This document shows, in pieces, positions 24,023 through 36,211 of a stretch of DNA of 64,000 nucleotides. How positions within the stretch are numbered: position 1 is the first letter of the stretch; each line of letters opens with the position of its first letter. The notes beneath the pieces are model-generated. The model was given only the letters and a program-made list of their open reading frames with translations. It was not told the origin of the DNA and did no database searches. Both the position numbers and the translations under genes were made by a program. The stretch is from Mixophyes australis (lineage: Eukaryota; Chordata; Amphibia; Anura; Limnodynastidae): positions 161,687,904 to 161,751,903 of the forward strand of contig JAVHZZ010000004.1 in NCBI GenBank assembly GCA_036250195.1, written 5' to 3'.

Positions 24023-24073
24023 GAAGAAAGTCCATTCTTAGTGTGTCTGACAAATTCATTGATTGAAGGCAAA

Positions 24074-24151
24074 ATGGACAATGACCAGCAGCCAGTGACC
24101 AACGAGCTCTTACAACACAGCTTGGAGATTATCTTTCTACTGACTGGAGAG
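24074..24151 (+). CDS. Zinc-finger gene exon A (start, FAX 1a)
   Basis: ATG at 24074 begins MDNDQQPVTNELLQHSLEII and ends FLLTGE before the donor GTTAGT. Twenty-six codons, phase 0 out. The exon probably starts at 24023 after a CCTTCTGTTAG acceptor, so at least one 5' non-coding exon lies upstream. The HSLEIIFLLTGE motif is the FAX signature. Confidence 0.85.
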
Positions 24152-24887
24152 GTTAGTGTATGGGATCCTTGCTGCCCTATGTGAACTGGTGCGGTGAGTG
24201 GCAGGTAAATCTAAGGAGCCCCAGGACATAGGAATTATTTTGGTATACAGTGATTCTAAAACTGATGGTTGTGATAATAACTATTTAATCATGATGCAGT
24301 TTTATGACAATGATGTATTTTTTACCTGCATTATGAAGTATGTTACTGTTCCACCCCATAGGGTTATACAGTTGTGAAGAAGCTTGGTGAACCGGTTACT
24401 ATCAGCGAAAGTCCTTCTACATTCGACAATTTTTCCACTAGTTTGATTATACCCCAAATAAACCTTGACAACAGACTTATACTGGAGAAGATGCTGGAGT
24501 TAGCCAATAATATAATTCAAGTGCTGAAAGAGGAGGTGAGCACACAATTACATTATATTACAGCTACGTTATGCACTTTCCATAATACCTTTTCTGACCA
24601 TAAGAAATTAAGCATATGTAGCATGTTTAATCCATGTACTATGATATGTAGCAAGACACATACATGCATTTTTGCATACACAATGTATACACTTGCCAGT
24701 AATTGGGGCTTTTTTTCTGGTGTATTTTGTATTTTTTGTATTTCTTCTCTTAAAACTACCTTCCATCTTCTTATTTTGTTAACAATAGTTCTCTGGAACT
24801 TCAGGTTTCCTAGAAGAGACATGTGAGGGTAAGTAGAGATTAGCTGACTCTTGTGTTGTCATATTGAACAACATACAGATATTGCCA

Positions 24888-24932
<45 letters not shown>

Positions 24933-27900
24933 GAAGAGTATGAGTATAATAATGTTGAGTATTGCACTAACACTGCTACACTGTTGATAGTGCTGTGTAT
25001 GTATTTCTGTACAAAGTTAGAGTAAAGTGCTGTATGATTATCTCACAAGGCTTTCATTACCCTGTGAAAGGCAGACCATTACATCTGTGGTAGATTTTTA
25101 AATGACAAACATCTATTTTGTTATTTCTATTTTTAACATTCACACTGATTGGAAAGTTAATCTAGGATAAGTGATTTGGACCCATGAGCTGGGAAAAGGG
25201 TAGGCAGATGAGGCAGCTGTCTTAAACGTAGTGAGGTTTGGAAGAGCGGGTTCAGCAGGACAATACGTTTTGTTTTTGCATTTTATGTAGTATCAGCAGG
25301 GGGAAATTCAGTGTACAGTCTGTACCTGAACTCCATCAGCAAGGCTAATTTACCCTTTGCTTTATCAGTAATAGTTAATGTTGATTCTTTAGCAGCCATA
25401 GTTTAATTAACACTCACACTTGCCAATATGTTGGAGACATAGAAGGGGAATGCTGCAGCTTTGATTAGATGATGATTCCAGACAGAATCTCAGGGATTTC
25501 TGGAATAAAAACTCGCTGAAGCAAAAATGGTTGTCAGACATGGGTATATTGGCAGGTATGATTTATTTACTGTATGTACAGTATAGTGTACAGTGTTAAT
25601 GCACAGTTTAATTTAAAGCACCTAAAACTCCTAATATTGAAAGAATCAAGAGATACAAAAGTGTATTTGAAGTGTTCATTCTATTTAATTATGCGCTTTG
25701 TAGTATAAATATGAATACACTATACCAGTGATGTCAAGCTTTATGTGATGGGGCACAACATTCTTTAAATTTGTGGTGGATGACTGAATTGCACATGAAA
25801 TGTTCCCATACAGGGCATGGCAGTGTCAGTGTACTATTATCTTTTTCTCACCAGATTCTCCTATTGTTCCATTGTATTTTGTCAAATTCCTCAAGCAATA
25901 CCTCTGCATGTAATTGCACCTTACATCCCTACTGTACTGCACTTAAGACTATATTGAAATACCTATTTTGCTTACATTATTTCACATCCAAATCCCACTG
26001 TACTATCTCCTCAAAAATTGTATTTTCTTAATTGGCTGCTACCCTCAATGCTTTTATTTGACAATTATATTTTTCCACACTTCGGGACCTAACCATTCGT
26101 GTACTGTTGTATTAATAATAATAATAATTATAATAACATTGTTTATTACACATAAATTTGGTTAAATTGAGAAGTTTTGGGATGATATAAAGTAACTCTG
26201 AGACAGAAACAATAAACATGGCTCTTTAGGCAAGCAACATTTTGCAAGTGGGCTACATGGACAATTTTTAGTTTCTGCTTTAAAATCTCATGAGATTAAT
26301 CACTTCCAAAATACTGTGCTCTGTTATGCTTATTTGACCAACTAATTCTTCCAAAATCTCGTTACACAGGTTAAAGTAGCATTTACTGCCTTGAATCACC
26401 TAAAACAAAATATTAAAATAAATCACATGGATGAGCTGATCCAATTTATAGTCAATGAATGCGGCTGATTACTTACTTTATGTAACACAATTAAATTGCT
26501 GCATTGCATTAATTATGGTGATGGATGAATAAATATATATTTTTTTTTTAAAGGGGTTAGAATTGTTTAAAACATGTATCGCCAAAACTAAATGAAACCA
26601 CAAATGAGAACAGTCATGCTAACAAGTACTAATTCTTTCTAGTATGAGAAAGCTACAAAGCCTGGTAACTGTGTTTATTCAGCTTGGAAAGCTAGTTCTT
26701 TGTCGTATAGTTTAGGAGCTGCTCACTTCTGTTACTGTTACATACATTGTTGCACTCATTTTGGTCTCCAAGCTAGCTGTAACATAAATATATTTTTGTA
26801 TATTTGTTTCTAGTCTTACGATAAATCTTACTAATTAGAAATAATTGCAGAAGAAATATAATATACTATATGTGTATGTCTTATTAACTGCAGGCATCAC
26901 CAATCATGAGGATAACAGTCAAATCTCAGAGCATTTGACTAACTTAGTCAATTTAGTGAACAAGATGACCAAGGACAAAAATCAGATGATTGCCAAGATC
27001 TTGAATTGCACCCTGGAACTCACCTACCTTCTGATTGGAGAGGTGAGCAGATAGAGGGAGGGAAGGTATACACTTCTGTAGAATACAAAGAACAACATTT
27101 TTAAGACTAGTACAGAGAGAAAACATGAATGTGTGTTTGTTGTTTTGTCCATTTTTGCAGTCCTTGTGCTGGAAAGTTTCTAATGATGTAAAAATAGAGT
27201 GCCAATAAAACTGAATATTACTGCACTATATAGTAAAACCATGTTGTCTGAGTTGGGATTTTTTTAGCAGAATACTTGAGTAAAATTACCACTTACTCGC
27301 CAGTGTATAGAAGTCAGCCAGCATTCTACTGATAATAGTGCTGAGTATATACAATCAGTGGCCAGTTTATTAGGCACACCTTTCTTGTACTGGGAAGGCC
27401 CACAGAACAGTCTGAATTCTTTGTTGCCTAGATTTAACAAGGTGCTGGAAACATTTCTTAGAGATTCTGGTACATGGTAGCATGATGACGTGTTCTTTGT
27501 GACTTTGCACATTTTCTTGCTGGACGTAGCCTTTTAGAAGATTGGTAGACTGTGACCATATAGAGATGCACATGTTCAGCAGCAAAACTCCAGTAGCTTG
27601 TGGCATTTAGAATGAATTTCAATTGGTATTATGTGTGCTAGGAAATTCCCTCCACCATTACAAGCATGCACAGCTGACACAAGGTAGGATGGATGGATTC
27701 ATGTTGTCTATGTCAAATTTAAACCTACCATTCTCGTATTGTGGCAGAAATTGAGATTTGTCAGACCAGGCAAATCCAATCCTCAGCTGTCCAGTTTTGG
27801 TGCGCCTACACCCAGTGTAGTCTGTTATCTGTTCTTAGCTGACAGGAGTGGACCAGAGTGTGGTCTTACACTGTAGTCCATCCATTTCAAGGCTTGAAGT

Positions 27901-30900
27901 GTTGTGCGTTCAGAGATGCTCTTCTGTATATCACTGTTGTTATGGTTATTTGAGTTACTGTAGGCCTTCTCTCAGCTTGAACCATTCTTGCCGTTCCACG
28001 TTCGCTGTAAACTCTAGATATGCTTGTGTCTGAAAATCCCAGGAGAATAGCAGTTTCTAAGATTCTCAAACCACCCTGTCTGCAACATCAATGGTCAAAG
28101 TCACTTGGATCACATTTCTTTCTTGTTCTGGTGTTTGGTCTGAACAACTGAACCTCTTGGCCATGTCTGCATGCTTTTATATATTAAGTTGCTGCAACAT
28201 GATTGGCTGATTAGATATTTGCATTAACGAGCAGGTGTGATTAATAAAGTGTCCACTGAGTGTATATTTTTCTTTCAATGTTTGCATAACACATTGGATT
28301 GAACATTTAAATAAAAAAAAATGCTACACCAATGTCCCCCAGTATTGCAGAACACACGCAATTTCATCAGCCATGCTGATTGTGTAAAGATGAATTTGTA
28401 AATTGTACTGGTGCTTAACAATATTTTATAGAGTGAGATATTCTATACTCATTCAATGTTGTATTCTTTGTATCCTCACTATGGGTAAATGTATCTATTT
28501 GGTAACTATAACACTACATTAAAATACATCCATTTGAATAATAACTTTGCTCTTGTGCCCATGGGTGTTTTTCTCTTGTCAATGTTCTGATACATTTTAA
28601 ACAGTGAATGGAGCTTGGACAGAAGGTAAAAAGAGGAGTTGAAAGAGAGTGTTGTGCATGCATATGAGCATCATAACATTAAGCATGAGGGTCCATGGGC
28701 AGGAGAAAGTAGGACATGGTGTGCACTGTGAAGTTTTTATATTGTATTCATACTGAGGTGTCTGTTTACAAAGTTGCTATTGCAGCGATAGAAAATCTTT
28801 TGGTGCACAATATATCTATAAAACTTTGCAAGGGCAATACTCCCTGGTGAAACTGGCTGGCAGCGGTTAGAGGAGTCTTGCCGCTCACCAGGCCAGTTTG
28901 GGTGAATCGGGGCTTGTTTAACTTGGGCTTCCAGTTACAGAAAAAAATAAAGTGGTTTAAAAATAAACAAATAAAAAACACTGTCCCCTGTCATCCTGAG
29001 ATAGCAATAGTGAATGTAAAAGAGTGGCTGTTCTTGAACTGTCACTGTACATAATAAATGTGCTGCTCCATAGTCTTCATTGGCCAGGGGGTTTAAAAAA
29101 TAAATAAAATTCCAGTTGTCATTGAATTTAGAGTCTCAAAAAATGCCCCTACTTCTGCTACGCATAGCATATTTGTACTGCCAAATGGAGGATCAAAACC
29201 TCCCAGGTGCACCTATCCCTAATTAATTATATTTTGTATTTTAAGGACAGCAGAACATATTGGATTTTTTGTTATGGTTATGTTACTTATATTTTTAATA
29301 TAGTGTAGTTTTCTGGTTGATAATTCTATTTTACATTTGTGAAATGGCAAGTGTAGTGGTAATAATGTTTTCTGTTAGCTAGACAAAAGTTATGCTGTAC
29401 ATAAGTGTTGGCACTCAAAATAGACTTAATAGCAGTACATACTGTGCATTAAACTTTAAAGTGAATCTCCACTCCAAAGCTACATAGGGGTTTTAATCTT
29501 CAGCATAAGCTTCAATTAAGAACTGTAAGAAATAGTAGAGAGTTGTAACTGTCTGTTCTTCCCTGTCCCCATTGCACAGTGACAACTTCCTAGAGGCTTG
29601 TTGATCTTGTTCACCCATTTCTATTCATACAACATTCTAACATTAGTTAACAAACAAACAAAAAAAACAGAAAAAAGAAGACAGATCATAGAAAGGTAAA
29701 TAGGAGAATTAGCACTTCTGGAATAAAAATATCAAGTATGATGGCTTCATGCTTTTGAAACATAATGGGGACATTAAAGGTACATGCAAAATAAAAAAAA
29801 ATAATGTAAAGTTTACCTCGTTCAGAAGTGCAGAAATCTGCATATGCTAATAATATATTCTTCCATATCAGATACTACTAGTTATACAATGGAATTGTAG
29901 GGTGATCGAGGCTGCATCCATTAATCATCTTCATGACCTATTTATATAGCGCCTCTACTTCCGTAGTGCTATACAAAGAACTCTCTCAGATCAGTCCCTG
30001 CCCCATTGGAGTTTACAGTCTAAGTTACATAACCCACACACAGACAGAGAGAGACTAAGGTCCGTTTAATAGCAGTAGTAGAACATACAAACTACACACA
30101 GATAAGGCCATGGTTGGGAATCAAACTCATGACCCCAGAGCTGTGAGGCAGAAGTGCTAACCACTAAGCTACCTGCTGTCCTATGCCATCCATTCCAAAA
30201 GGACTCTAATTGCTCAGCTGCTGTGTTTGAGTGTTGCAACAATATCCGTTTTACAGTACATCTCTGTTCTCACCTTTGAATAGACATGCCCACAGCTTGG
30301 TACAGTGTGTTGCATAACAGTAACATTGCCTCTGACTTTCATATTTTAAACATTTTAGCAAAAACGGCAACTAAATGCCTTTTATATAATTTCCTTTTTA
30401 AAAATGATTTTGATGAGGAAAATGTAATTGATTTGACATGATGCTTATTATCATGGAGCCAAGTTTAAACGGGTCTGGGGTCACCAATTTATTTCCTGTT
30501 TTCATCCATTCAGAGCACTGTTCAGGCTTTGAAAATCTGGATAATGAAACCTTTCCAGATGATGCAATCATTTATTAAATTAAGATCATTGCCAGCACAA
30601 AGTACTGGTGATTATAACACGTTAAGAGAGATAAGAGAAAACCAAAAGAGGCAGAGATAAGTCGTATAACTGAGTATAATAATAATAATAATAATAATAT
30701 GGCTCGGCAAACTAAGTAAAAATATATATAGCATTTTTTGTTTTCTTTGGTCCTCATTGTTATTAGCTTGTTCAGTTATCACATGCGTAATAAAGAGTTT
30801 CTTTACCTCGTCACACTGATGTATTTGACATCTCATGAGAAGATAGAATTTGATGATTTTCCCATGCAACCACGCCGCTCCACCTGGCCTGCTCTTTGTC

Positions 30901-33900
30901 ACATACAGTGATTGGACTTTTTTTTTTTTGTACACCAGGAGGGTGAAAATCTTCTCTGTTCAGATTCCTTGAGTTCATCTTTTGCAAGCTTTGTAAAAAA
31001 TTAAGTGGGGAAGATATAATATCCAAAAACAATTTTTCTTGCATTTGAAATGCCGTTTCTAATTTTTTTCACAATTGTTTGTGGTTTGTACACCAGAAAC
31101 AAGCCTCCCCTATATCAAAAATTATTCCAGTCCCTGAGTCTGGTGCACATATTTTTTATTTTACTAAGGCTGGTAGACCAGTCTGCACGTAGTAAAATGT
31201 TTGTAAACCACACACATTTAATGCACCATAGATATTTATATATACGCATGAATTTATTTATTTATAGCCCATACATAGAACCACTATTATAGTGCATAAT
31301 TCTCCCAACTTAGCTTGTCCTCAGCAGAGAATATCAATATGAACATGTGTAAGGGTAGCGCAGATTTGCATTGCATATTAAATTGTACTATTATTAGCAG
31401 GTACCTTCTCATCAATAATATTATGCACAATATAGTGTATCACTTATGTCTTTGTTTCATTATTTCTAGGGTTATATTGTTGTAAAAAAGTGTAGTGATA
31501 AGGCCACAGACAGAAATAACCTCTCTGTGTCTGAAGAAGATTCTAAATCTGTGGTTTGTGGGAGAAACAAAGCAAAGAAGATCTTGGAACTTGCCAATAA
31601 AATAACTAAACTACTTACCGACCAGGTGAGCATTTCAAGTATACTGAAACAGTGATGTTTGGACTGCACATTCTAATTTAGCAAAATATACTGAATGCCA
31701 ATGTGCCATGACAAGAGGACCTCATTGGGATGGGTACCTGCACTAACAGTCTGTTTCTGGAACAGGGAGTTTGCATGTCTTAGTGGCACTTTCCTTCACA
31801 ATACAGATAATGTTGGTAGAAACCAAGCTTTAAGCCAGGGAGTAGACATGTTATATAGACACATACATGCCAGGAAGTAGACGCCTTATATAAATAAGAA
31901 TATACATATATACAGTTATAACAAAATACATTTTATTCTCTCTCTGTTTAATGTATAATTGGCTGCCACTTTAGAAATTCACTCTGATTCTCTCTAATAA
32001 GCAATGTGCAGATTGACTACTCTTACATCATTGAATGCGCTGTTCATTCCAATTACCCTGAGTCATTGAATTTATGAGGCATGAATCTGCAAAATCAACT
32101 GCAATTGTTGCGTCATATTATTTTTAGCTGTGCAACGTTGACTAGTTCTGTTTTTAAACGGACATTCCATGCAACCCGCATAAATGTTGGCAGATATATC
32201 ACATGAGTAGTATTGCTCAAGTTCTAGAACTGTCCTTAGCCTTGTCAGAGCTCTACTCTCGACTACGCAAAAAGACATGCAAAAATAATTTTGTGCCAGT
32301 GGAAATATAAAGAAACCCAAACAATTCTAGGTCATCTATGCTTCAGACACAGGCTAAGGCTAATCTTAATCTTAATCATAGATTCTTAAGCAGCTAAGAT
32401 TAACTAGAATTACGATTTAGAAGAATGTTTGCATTATGTTTTACAGATGCTCGTCCCCTGTCAAATAGGAGTGATTATGCTCAAAAAATGTTGCATGCAT
32501 CATCTTCAGAGCTTCCTCACCCCCAAGTGACAGGAGAGAAGCATTTACCCCATTTATTTGTGTTTCAGCAAAGAGTGATTTGAGCACTTTAAACTCTAGT
32601 GCTTTTCTAAGACTGGTGTTCAATCTGTCCCATCTGTCACCAGTCTTAATACTAACTGCAAACCTTGCTTGAGCTCTAAAAGAATCTTCAGTCTTAATTG
32701 GCCAGGTCTATATCCAGTTTGGCCAAATTCTACTGATCCTGAATGTTCGGCTGTTAGGCCAAACGGTCAGTTCCCATGAGGCTCTATTAGTGAAAATGGC
32801 TAGTTACTGGCAGAAAATTAGCTGGCTGTTGACTGTTATTGCTATATGTGTATACTGTCATCACTCAGATGCATAGTGGCCCCAAAATTACTGTTTCTGC
32901 TCTGATCTTGTCTACCAATATTCTGTCACTGTTGGAAATCTCTCAAACTGCAATTTGTACCAGTGAAAACAAGTTTTTTGTTTTGTCTTCATAAAACGGC
33001 AACCCACCTCCGGCCTCACAGACACCCTTGCCCCTGCACCCCTTATTATTACTTGCCTTTAGCCCTGTACCCCTTATTGTCACTCCCCTGTTTTAAACAA
33101 TAAAGCAATTTAGAGGGCAGAAGCTATAGAGTGAGGAAGGATCATACATGCTCACATACACATCAAAAACCAGAAAAGAGAAAATGTAAAATATTGCTAC
33201 TAAACATTTTCACAAAAACATTAATATCAGAGTAAGTGGGCCTCACTTAGGATTAGAAGTAAACTCAGACAGAAGATGCAATTTTACACATTTGCCAAAC
33301 CATATTGCACTGCAGGAGGGATTTATAAATCACAGTATATAAAGCAAGCTGCACAGTATTTGTGTGGTACATGGAAATGCAGGCAGTATTTTCCCTGCAT
33401 GCAACATGGATCGTCTAAGTGCGAATTTGGTCTCTTTAGCTGGTTTTGCTACTAACTCTAAATGAGGGATGATGGGTACTTTTTCTATTTGTATTTAAGC
33501 ATGGTGCTTCAAATTACTGAAAAAAACCCTTAACTGGAATAGCCCTAGTCTCAAGCATTCTGATTAATAGATCCGGAACCTAGTGTTTACCTGTAGATAA
33601 AATGCTTTTATAAACTCAATGTCTGAAAACTAAGAGGTTATTCTCATTTTAGATGCCTATAAAAAGTGAGGATGTTGAAGTATATTCCACCATGGAGGAG
33701 TATTTAAAAGGATATAGGGAGTTTTTTAAAGATGTGATAATGGACAATGACCAGAAACACCAAAAACTTGGTAAGAAGAGATTTTCTCTCATTGCATTAG
33801 CTGTCACTAGCACATTAATGAACGAAATGCAACTCTTACACAATGACTTTTATGCAAACATATAGCTGCACACATGTAAAGTGTTTTGTGCAGTGCTTTT

Positions 33901-34955
33901 TAACCTGAAAAAATTGCCTTTAAATAGACCTACACACCATAGAGGCAGTCTTTTTATGGGCTTAACCAGTATTCTTTAGGATACAGCCAATCCACTAGGA
34001 AGTAATGGTGTCATTCATGAATCATGAGATGCTAGTAAATTGATATCCTAAATATTAACTCACCCCACAAAATGGCCACCTTCACTAGGCATGTGAGAGG
34101 TCTACATTAACAACAAAATGGCTGCACTGTTTGTTTTCAATGGTATTTACGTTACATTTTAGACAGGAAGGCATTTTACATCCATAAATCTATCAATAGG
34201 ATTCTATTAATGCAAACAGTCAAGTGAAAATGGTGCTTAACCCAACCTAAATATAGTATTGTTGTTGTAGCAATTATATAAAATTTGGTTATGGAAAATA
34301 GTGAATGTGCTTAGCACATAAAATATAATCAATAGCTTACATGGTCATATCTTTGGTAGTTTTCATGCATTCATCTGTATAGCTGAGAGACAAATACAGT
34401 AGCCAAAGGATATTAAAAAAAAACACACACACACACACACACACGTTGAAGTGGGGATGTATACGGCGGTCCTCCTACTGCCTTCATTGTAAAACTATCA
34501 AATTCCATTCACTTACATTCCCATTATATTTTCCATACTGCCACTTCTAAATGTCCATTTCCACCACAATGTATGTATATGTGATGTCTATAATAATTTT
34601 AATTTTAAAACTAATAAACTGCATGTACATAGAAACAAATAAAGAAGACCTTATCTGAATAGTAATACCAAATTAGTATACAGTGCTCAGTTCCTAATGT
34701 ATCAGAGTCAGTCCTAGAAATGGCTGTGATCCACTATTATCCAGATATGAAAACTCAGATCTGGTGGGAAGCAGATAACAAGCAGAAAAACATAGATTCA
34801 CAAGGGGAATAACCACCCTATGTGCTTTCTCTATTGTAATAAAACATGGGGAGATTTGATTGTACTGAGATGTCCGATGTCCAATTATTTAAATTCATAT
34901 CATATAATGGTGCTCCCCAGTACATGATACGAATTTAAACAATTGAACAAAATAA

Positions 34956-35037
<82 letters not shown>

Positions 35038-36211
35038 CCAAGAAGTATGGCATAAAAAATATGATGAATCTAACACCTATTTCACTGCTGCAGATTCTAT
35101 AAATGAAGAAAACTTGACTCTTACAAGCGAGCTGAGTGCAAATCTCCCATCACAATCTAAAATAAGCAAGAGGAAGAGCAAGCCTGTGAGGATCGTATGC
35201 AAGGAGTTTCCTCCACACAAAGAGAAAAATCTCACAGAACCAATCATTTATACTTTAAAAAAACACGAAATTCAAGATGGACCATCTCTTGCCAATGACA
35301 GTGGCCAAACGAACTCTAGAGTACAGAAAGATTACATAAATTTAGGACCAAATAATGGCACATTGAGTGAAAACCTCAATGTTCAATCTGACTATGCTTC
35401 TCATGAAAGTAAACACACAGTGGATATAGTTGACTCTATAGTGAAAGAAGAAAATGTATTGTCTTTCTCTGAAAATAATGAAACCTGTGAATCAGAATTT
35501 GCTATGCATCATACACGAGGAAAACCATATGTATGTACTCTCTGTGGAAAATATTTTACAAAAAAGTCCCACCTAGTAACGCATCGGAGAGTTCACACTG
35601 GTGAAAAGCCATATGGCTGTCTAGACTGTGGAAAACGCTTTACCAGCAACTCAACTCTTGTAGACCATCAAAGAATTCATAGGGGAGAGAAGCCATTTGT
35701 CTGTTTAGATTGCGGGAAAAGTTTCACAAAGAACTCCAATCTGATTGACCATCAGAGAACTCACACAGGAGAGAAACCCTTTGCTTGCACTGCGTGTGGC
35801 AAATGCTTTGCCAGAAGTTCAAACCTAGTCGAGCATCAGAAGATACATACTGGAGAGAAGTCTTTTGTTTGTTCGGAATGTGGGAAAGGTTTTTCTAGGA
35901 GTTCAAGTCTTGCTGAACATCAGAAGATTCATACTGGAGGAGAAACCTATATATGCTCTGAATGCGGACAGTGTTTTACCAAGAACTCTAGTCTGGTTAG
36001 ACACCAGAGCATTCACACAGGAGAGAAACCGTTTGTATGTAATGAATGTGGCAAAGGCTTCTCAAATAGCTCAAACCTTGTTAGACATCAGATAACGCAC
36101 ACGGGAGAGAAACCATTTACGTGTCCTATATGTGGGCGGACTTTCAACCAGAACTCAAATCTTATTTCACATCAAAAAACTCATAAAGTCAAGTCAATTG
36201 CAATACAATAA
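24074..36211 (+). CDS. FAX/KRAB-like C2H2 zinc-finger gene (7 coding exons)
   Basis: Joining 24074-24151, 24362-24535, 24789-24828, 26894-27042, 31470-31625, 33653-33770 and 35094-36211 gives one uninterrupted frame of 610 residues; every junction has GT/AG borders and matching phase. Order: FAX module 1 (1-84), linker, FAX module 2 (about 130-199), a degenerate KRAB-A-like box (200-238), a charged linker, then eight C2H2 fingers (384-602). This is the architecture of amphibian FAX/KRAB-type zinc-finger proteins, expected to bind DNA in the nucleus and probably repress transcription. The target is unknown. The unusual points are the repeated FAX module and a KRAB-like box weak at its conserved positions (STMEEYLKGY for the usual FSxEEW). 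I cannot assign a symbol; the family is large and lineage-specific. Confidence 0.9.
24362..24535 (+). CDS. Zinc-finger gene exon B (FAX 1b)
   Basis: Begins GYTVVKKLGEPVTISE after a CCACCCCATAG acceptor and ends KMLELANNIIQVLKEE before GTGAGC. It has 58 codons, phase 0 on both sides. GYxVVKK and the LELANxI helix are the second half of the FAX module. Confidence 0.88.
24789..24828 (+). CDS. Zinc-finger gene exon C (40 nt)
   Basis: A short exon between a GTTAACAATAG acceptor and a GTAAGT donor, reading FSGTSGFLEETCE and ending in phase 1. Its length is exactly what is needed to bring the next exon (GITNHED) into frame, which is the main support for it. Confidence 0.75.
24829..26893. other. Zinc-finger gene intron 3
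   Basis: Contains a (GT)n microsatellite at about 24891-24931 and an ATA-rich patch near 26115. No exon or transposon was recognised. Confidence 0.5.
26894..27042 (+). CDS. Zinc-finger gene exon D (FAX 2a)
   Basis: Starts after TTAACTGCAG in phase 1, giving ITNHEDNSQISEHL, and ends ILNCTLELTYLLIGE before GTGAGC. The ending parallels exon A (LEIIFLLTGE), marking the start of the second FAX module. Confidence 0.85.
27352..28262 (-). mobile_element. Tc1-like transposon in zinc-finger intron 4
   Basis: TA flanks (27350-27351, 28263-28264). Ends are inverted repeats: CAATCAGTGGCCAGTTTATT at the left, and on the minus strand a CACTCAGTGGACACTTTATT copy. The minus-strand transposase remnant reads ETAILLGFSDTSISRVYSER (helix-turn-helix) near 28060, then NWTAEDW- and SDKSQF-like blocks near 27800-27750 and a C-terminal RIQTVLWAFPVQERCA at 27416-27370. 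Several stops and deletions. It is a different Tc1 family from those at 506 and 20976. Confidence 0.92.
28265..31469. other. Zinc-finger gene intron 4, remaining part
   Basis: Mostly unassigned AT-rich intron. It includes the SINE copy at 29923-30181, an (ATA)n run near 30678 and A-rich tracts near 29640-29670. No further exon was found. Confidence 0.45.
29923..30181 (-). repeat. tRNA-type SINE copy (minus orientation)
   Basis: Reverse complement of the family seen at 40889-41255. The body (TTATATAGCGCC, then GTCCCTGCCCCATTGGAG) comes first and the tRNA-like head last, with the B box read on the minus strand as GAGTTTGATTC near 30120-30130. Old copy with a deleted middle. Confidence 0.8.
31470..31625 (+). 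CDS. Zinc-finger gene exon E (FAX 2b)
   Basis: Reads GYIVVKKCSDKATDRNN, then a serine/acidic middle and ILELANKITKLLTDQ before GTGAGC. It has 52 codons and no internal ATG, and is homologous to exon B. Acceptor TTATTTCTAG. Confidence 0.88.
31626..33652. other. Zinc-finger gene intron 5
   Basis: No transposon ends recognised. A block near 33000-33100 has imperfect duplication of CCCTxxxCCCCTTATTxT words. The 60-codon minus-strand frame at 32441-32623 is unsupported. Confidence 0.4.
33653..33770 (+). CDS. Zinc-finger gene exon F (KRAB-like box)
   Basis: Encodes MPIKSEDVEVYSTMEEYLKG and ends REFFKDVIMDNDQKHQKL before GTAAGAAG, phase 1 out. The EDVxVY...MEE...FKDVxMDN pattern is a diverged KRAB-A box, a module that in other proteins recruits the TRIM28 co-repressor. 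The missing aromatic/tryptophan core suggests weakened or lost recruitment. Confidence 0.85.
33771..35093. other. Zinc-finger gene intron 6
   Basis: Contains a (CA)n run ending at 34444 and an (AT)n run of about 70 bp at 34960-35031, only about 60 bp before the exon G acceptor. A good branch-point candidate (TCTAAC near 35070) lies between the repeat and the acceptor. Confidence 0.6.
34960..35031. repeat. (AT)n microsatellite
   Basis: Uninterrupted TA dinucleotides for about 70 bp. It creates a long YIYIYI open frame that is not coding. Confidence 0.97.
35094..36211 (+). CDS. Zinc-finger gene exon G (8 C2H2 fingers, stop)
   Basis: Starts after CACTGCTGCAG and completes a GAT codon from exon F. 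A lysine-rich linker of about 145 residues precedes eight tandem C2H2 fingers beginning YVCTLCGKYF at 35528; the stop is TAA 36209-36211. All eight fingers keep both cysteines and both histidines. Linkers are TGEKP-type except HRGEKP after finger 2, HTGEKS after finger 4 and HTGGET after finger 5. The apparent in-frame extension to an ATG at 34943 runs through an (AT)n repeat and is intronic. Confidence 0.95.

Noticed and set aside
24789..24826. Continuation of exon B directly to 24826 as one 150-codon ORF
   Set aside because: A GTGAGC donor follows LKEE and the intervening sequence is unlike the family; a separate 40-nt exon explains the phase.
34943..35093. Extension of the zinc-finger ORF through YIYIYI to an ATG at 34943
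   Set aside because: The frame is opened by an (AT)n microsatellite. A matching acceptor at 35093 and in-phase upstream exons explain the true start of this exon.
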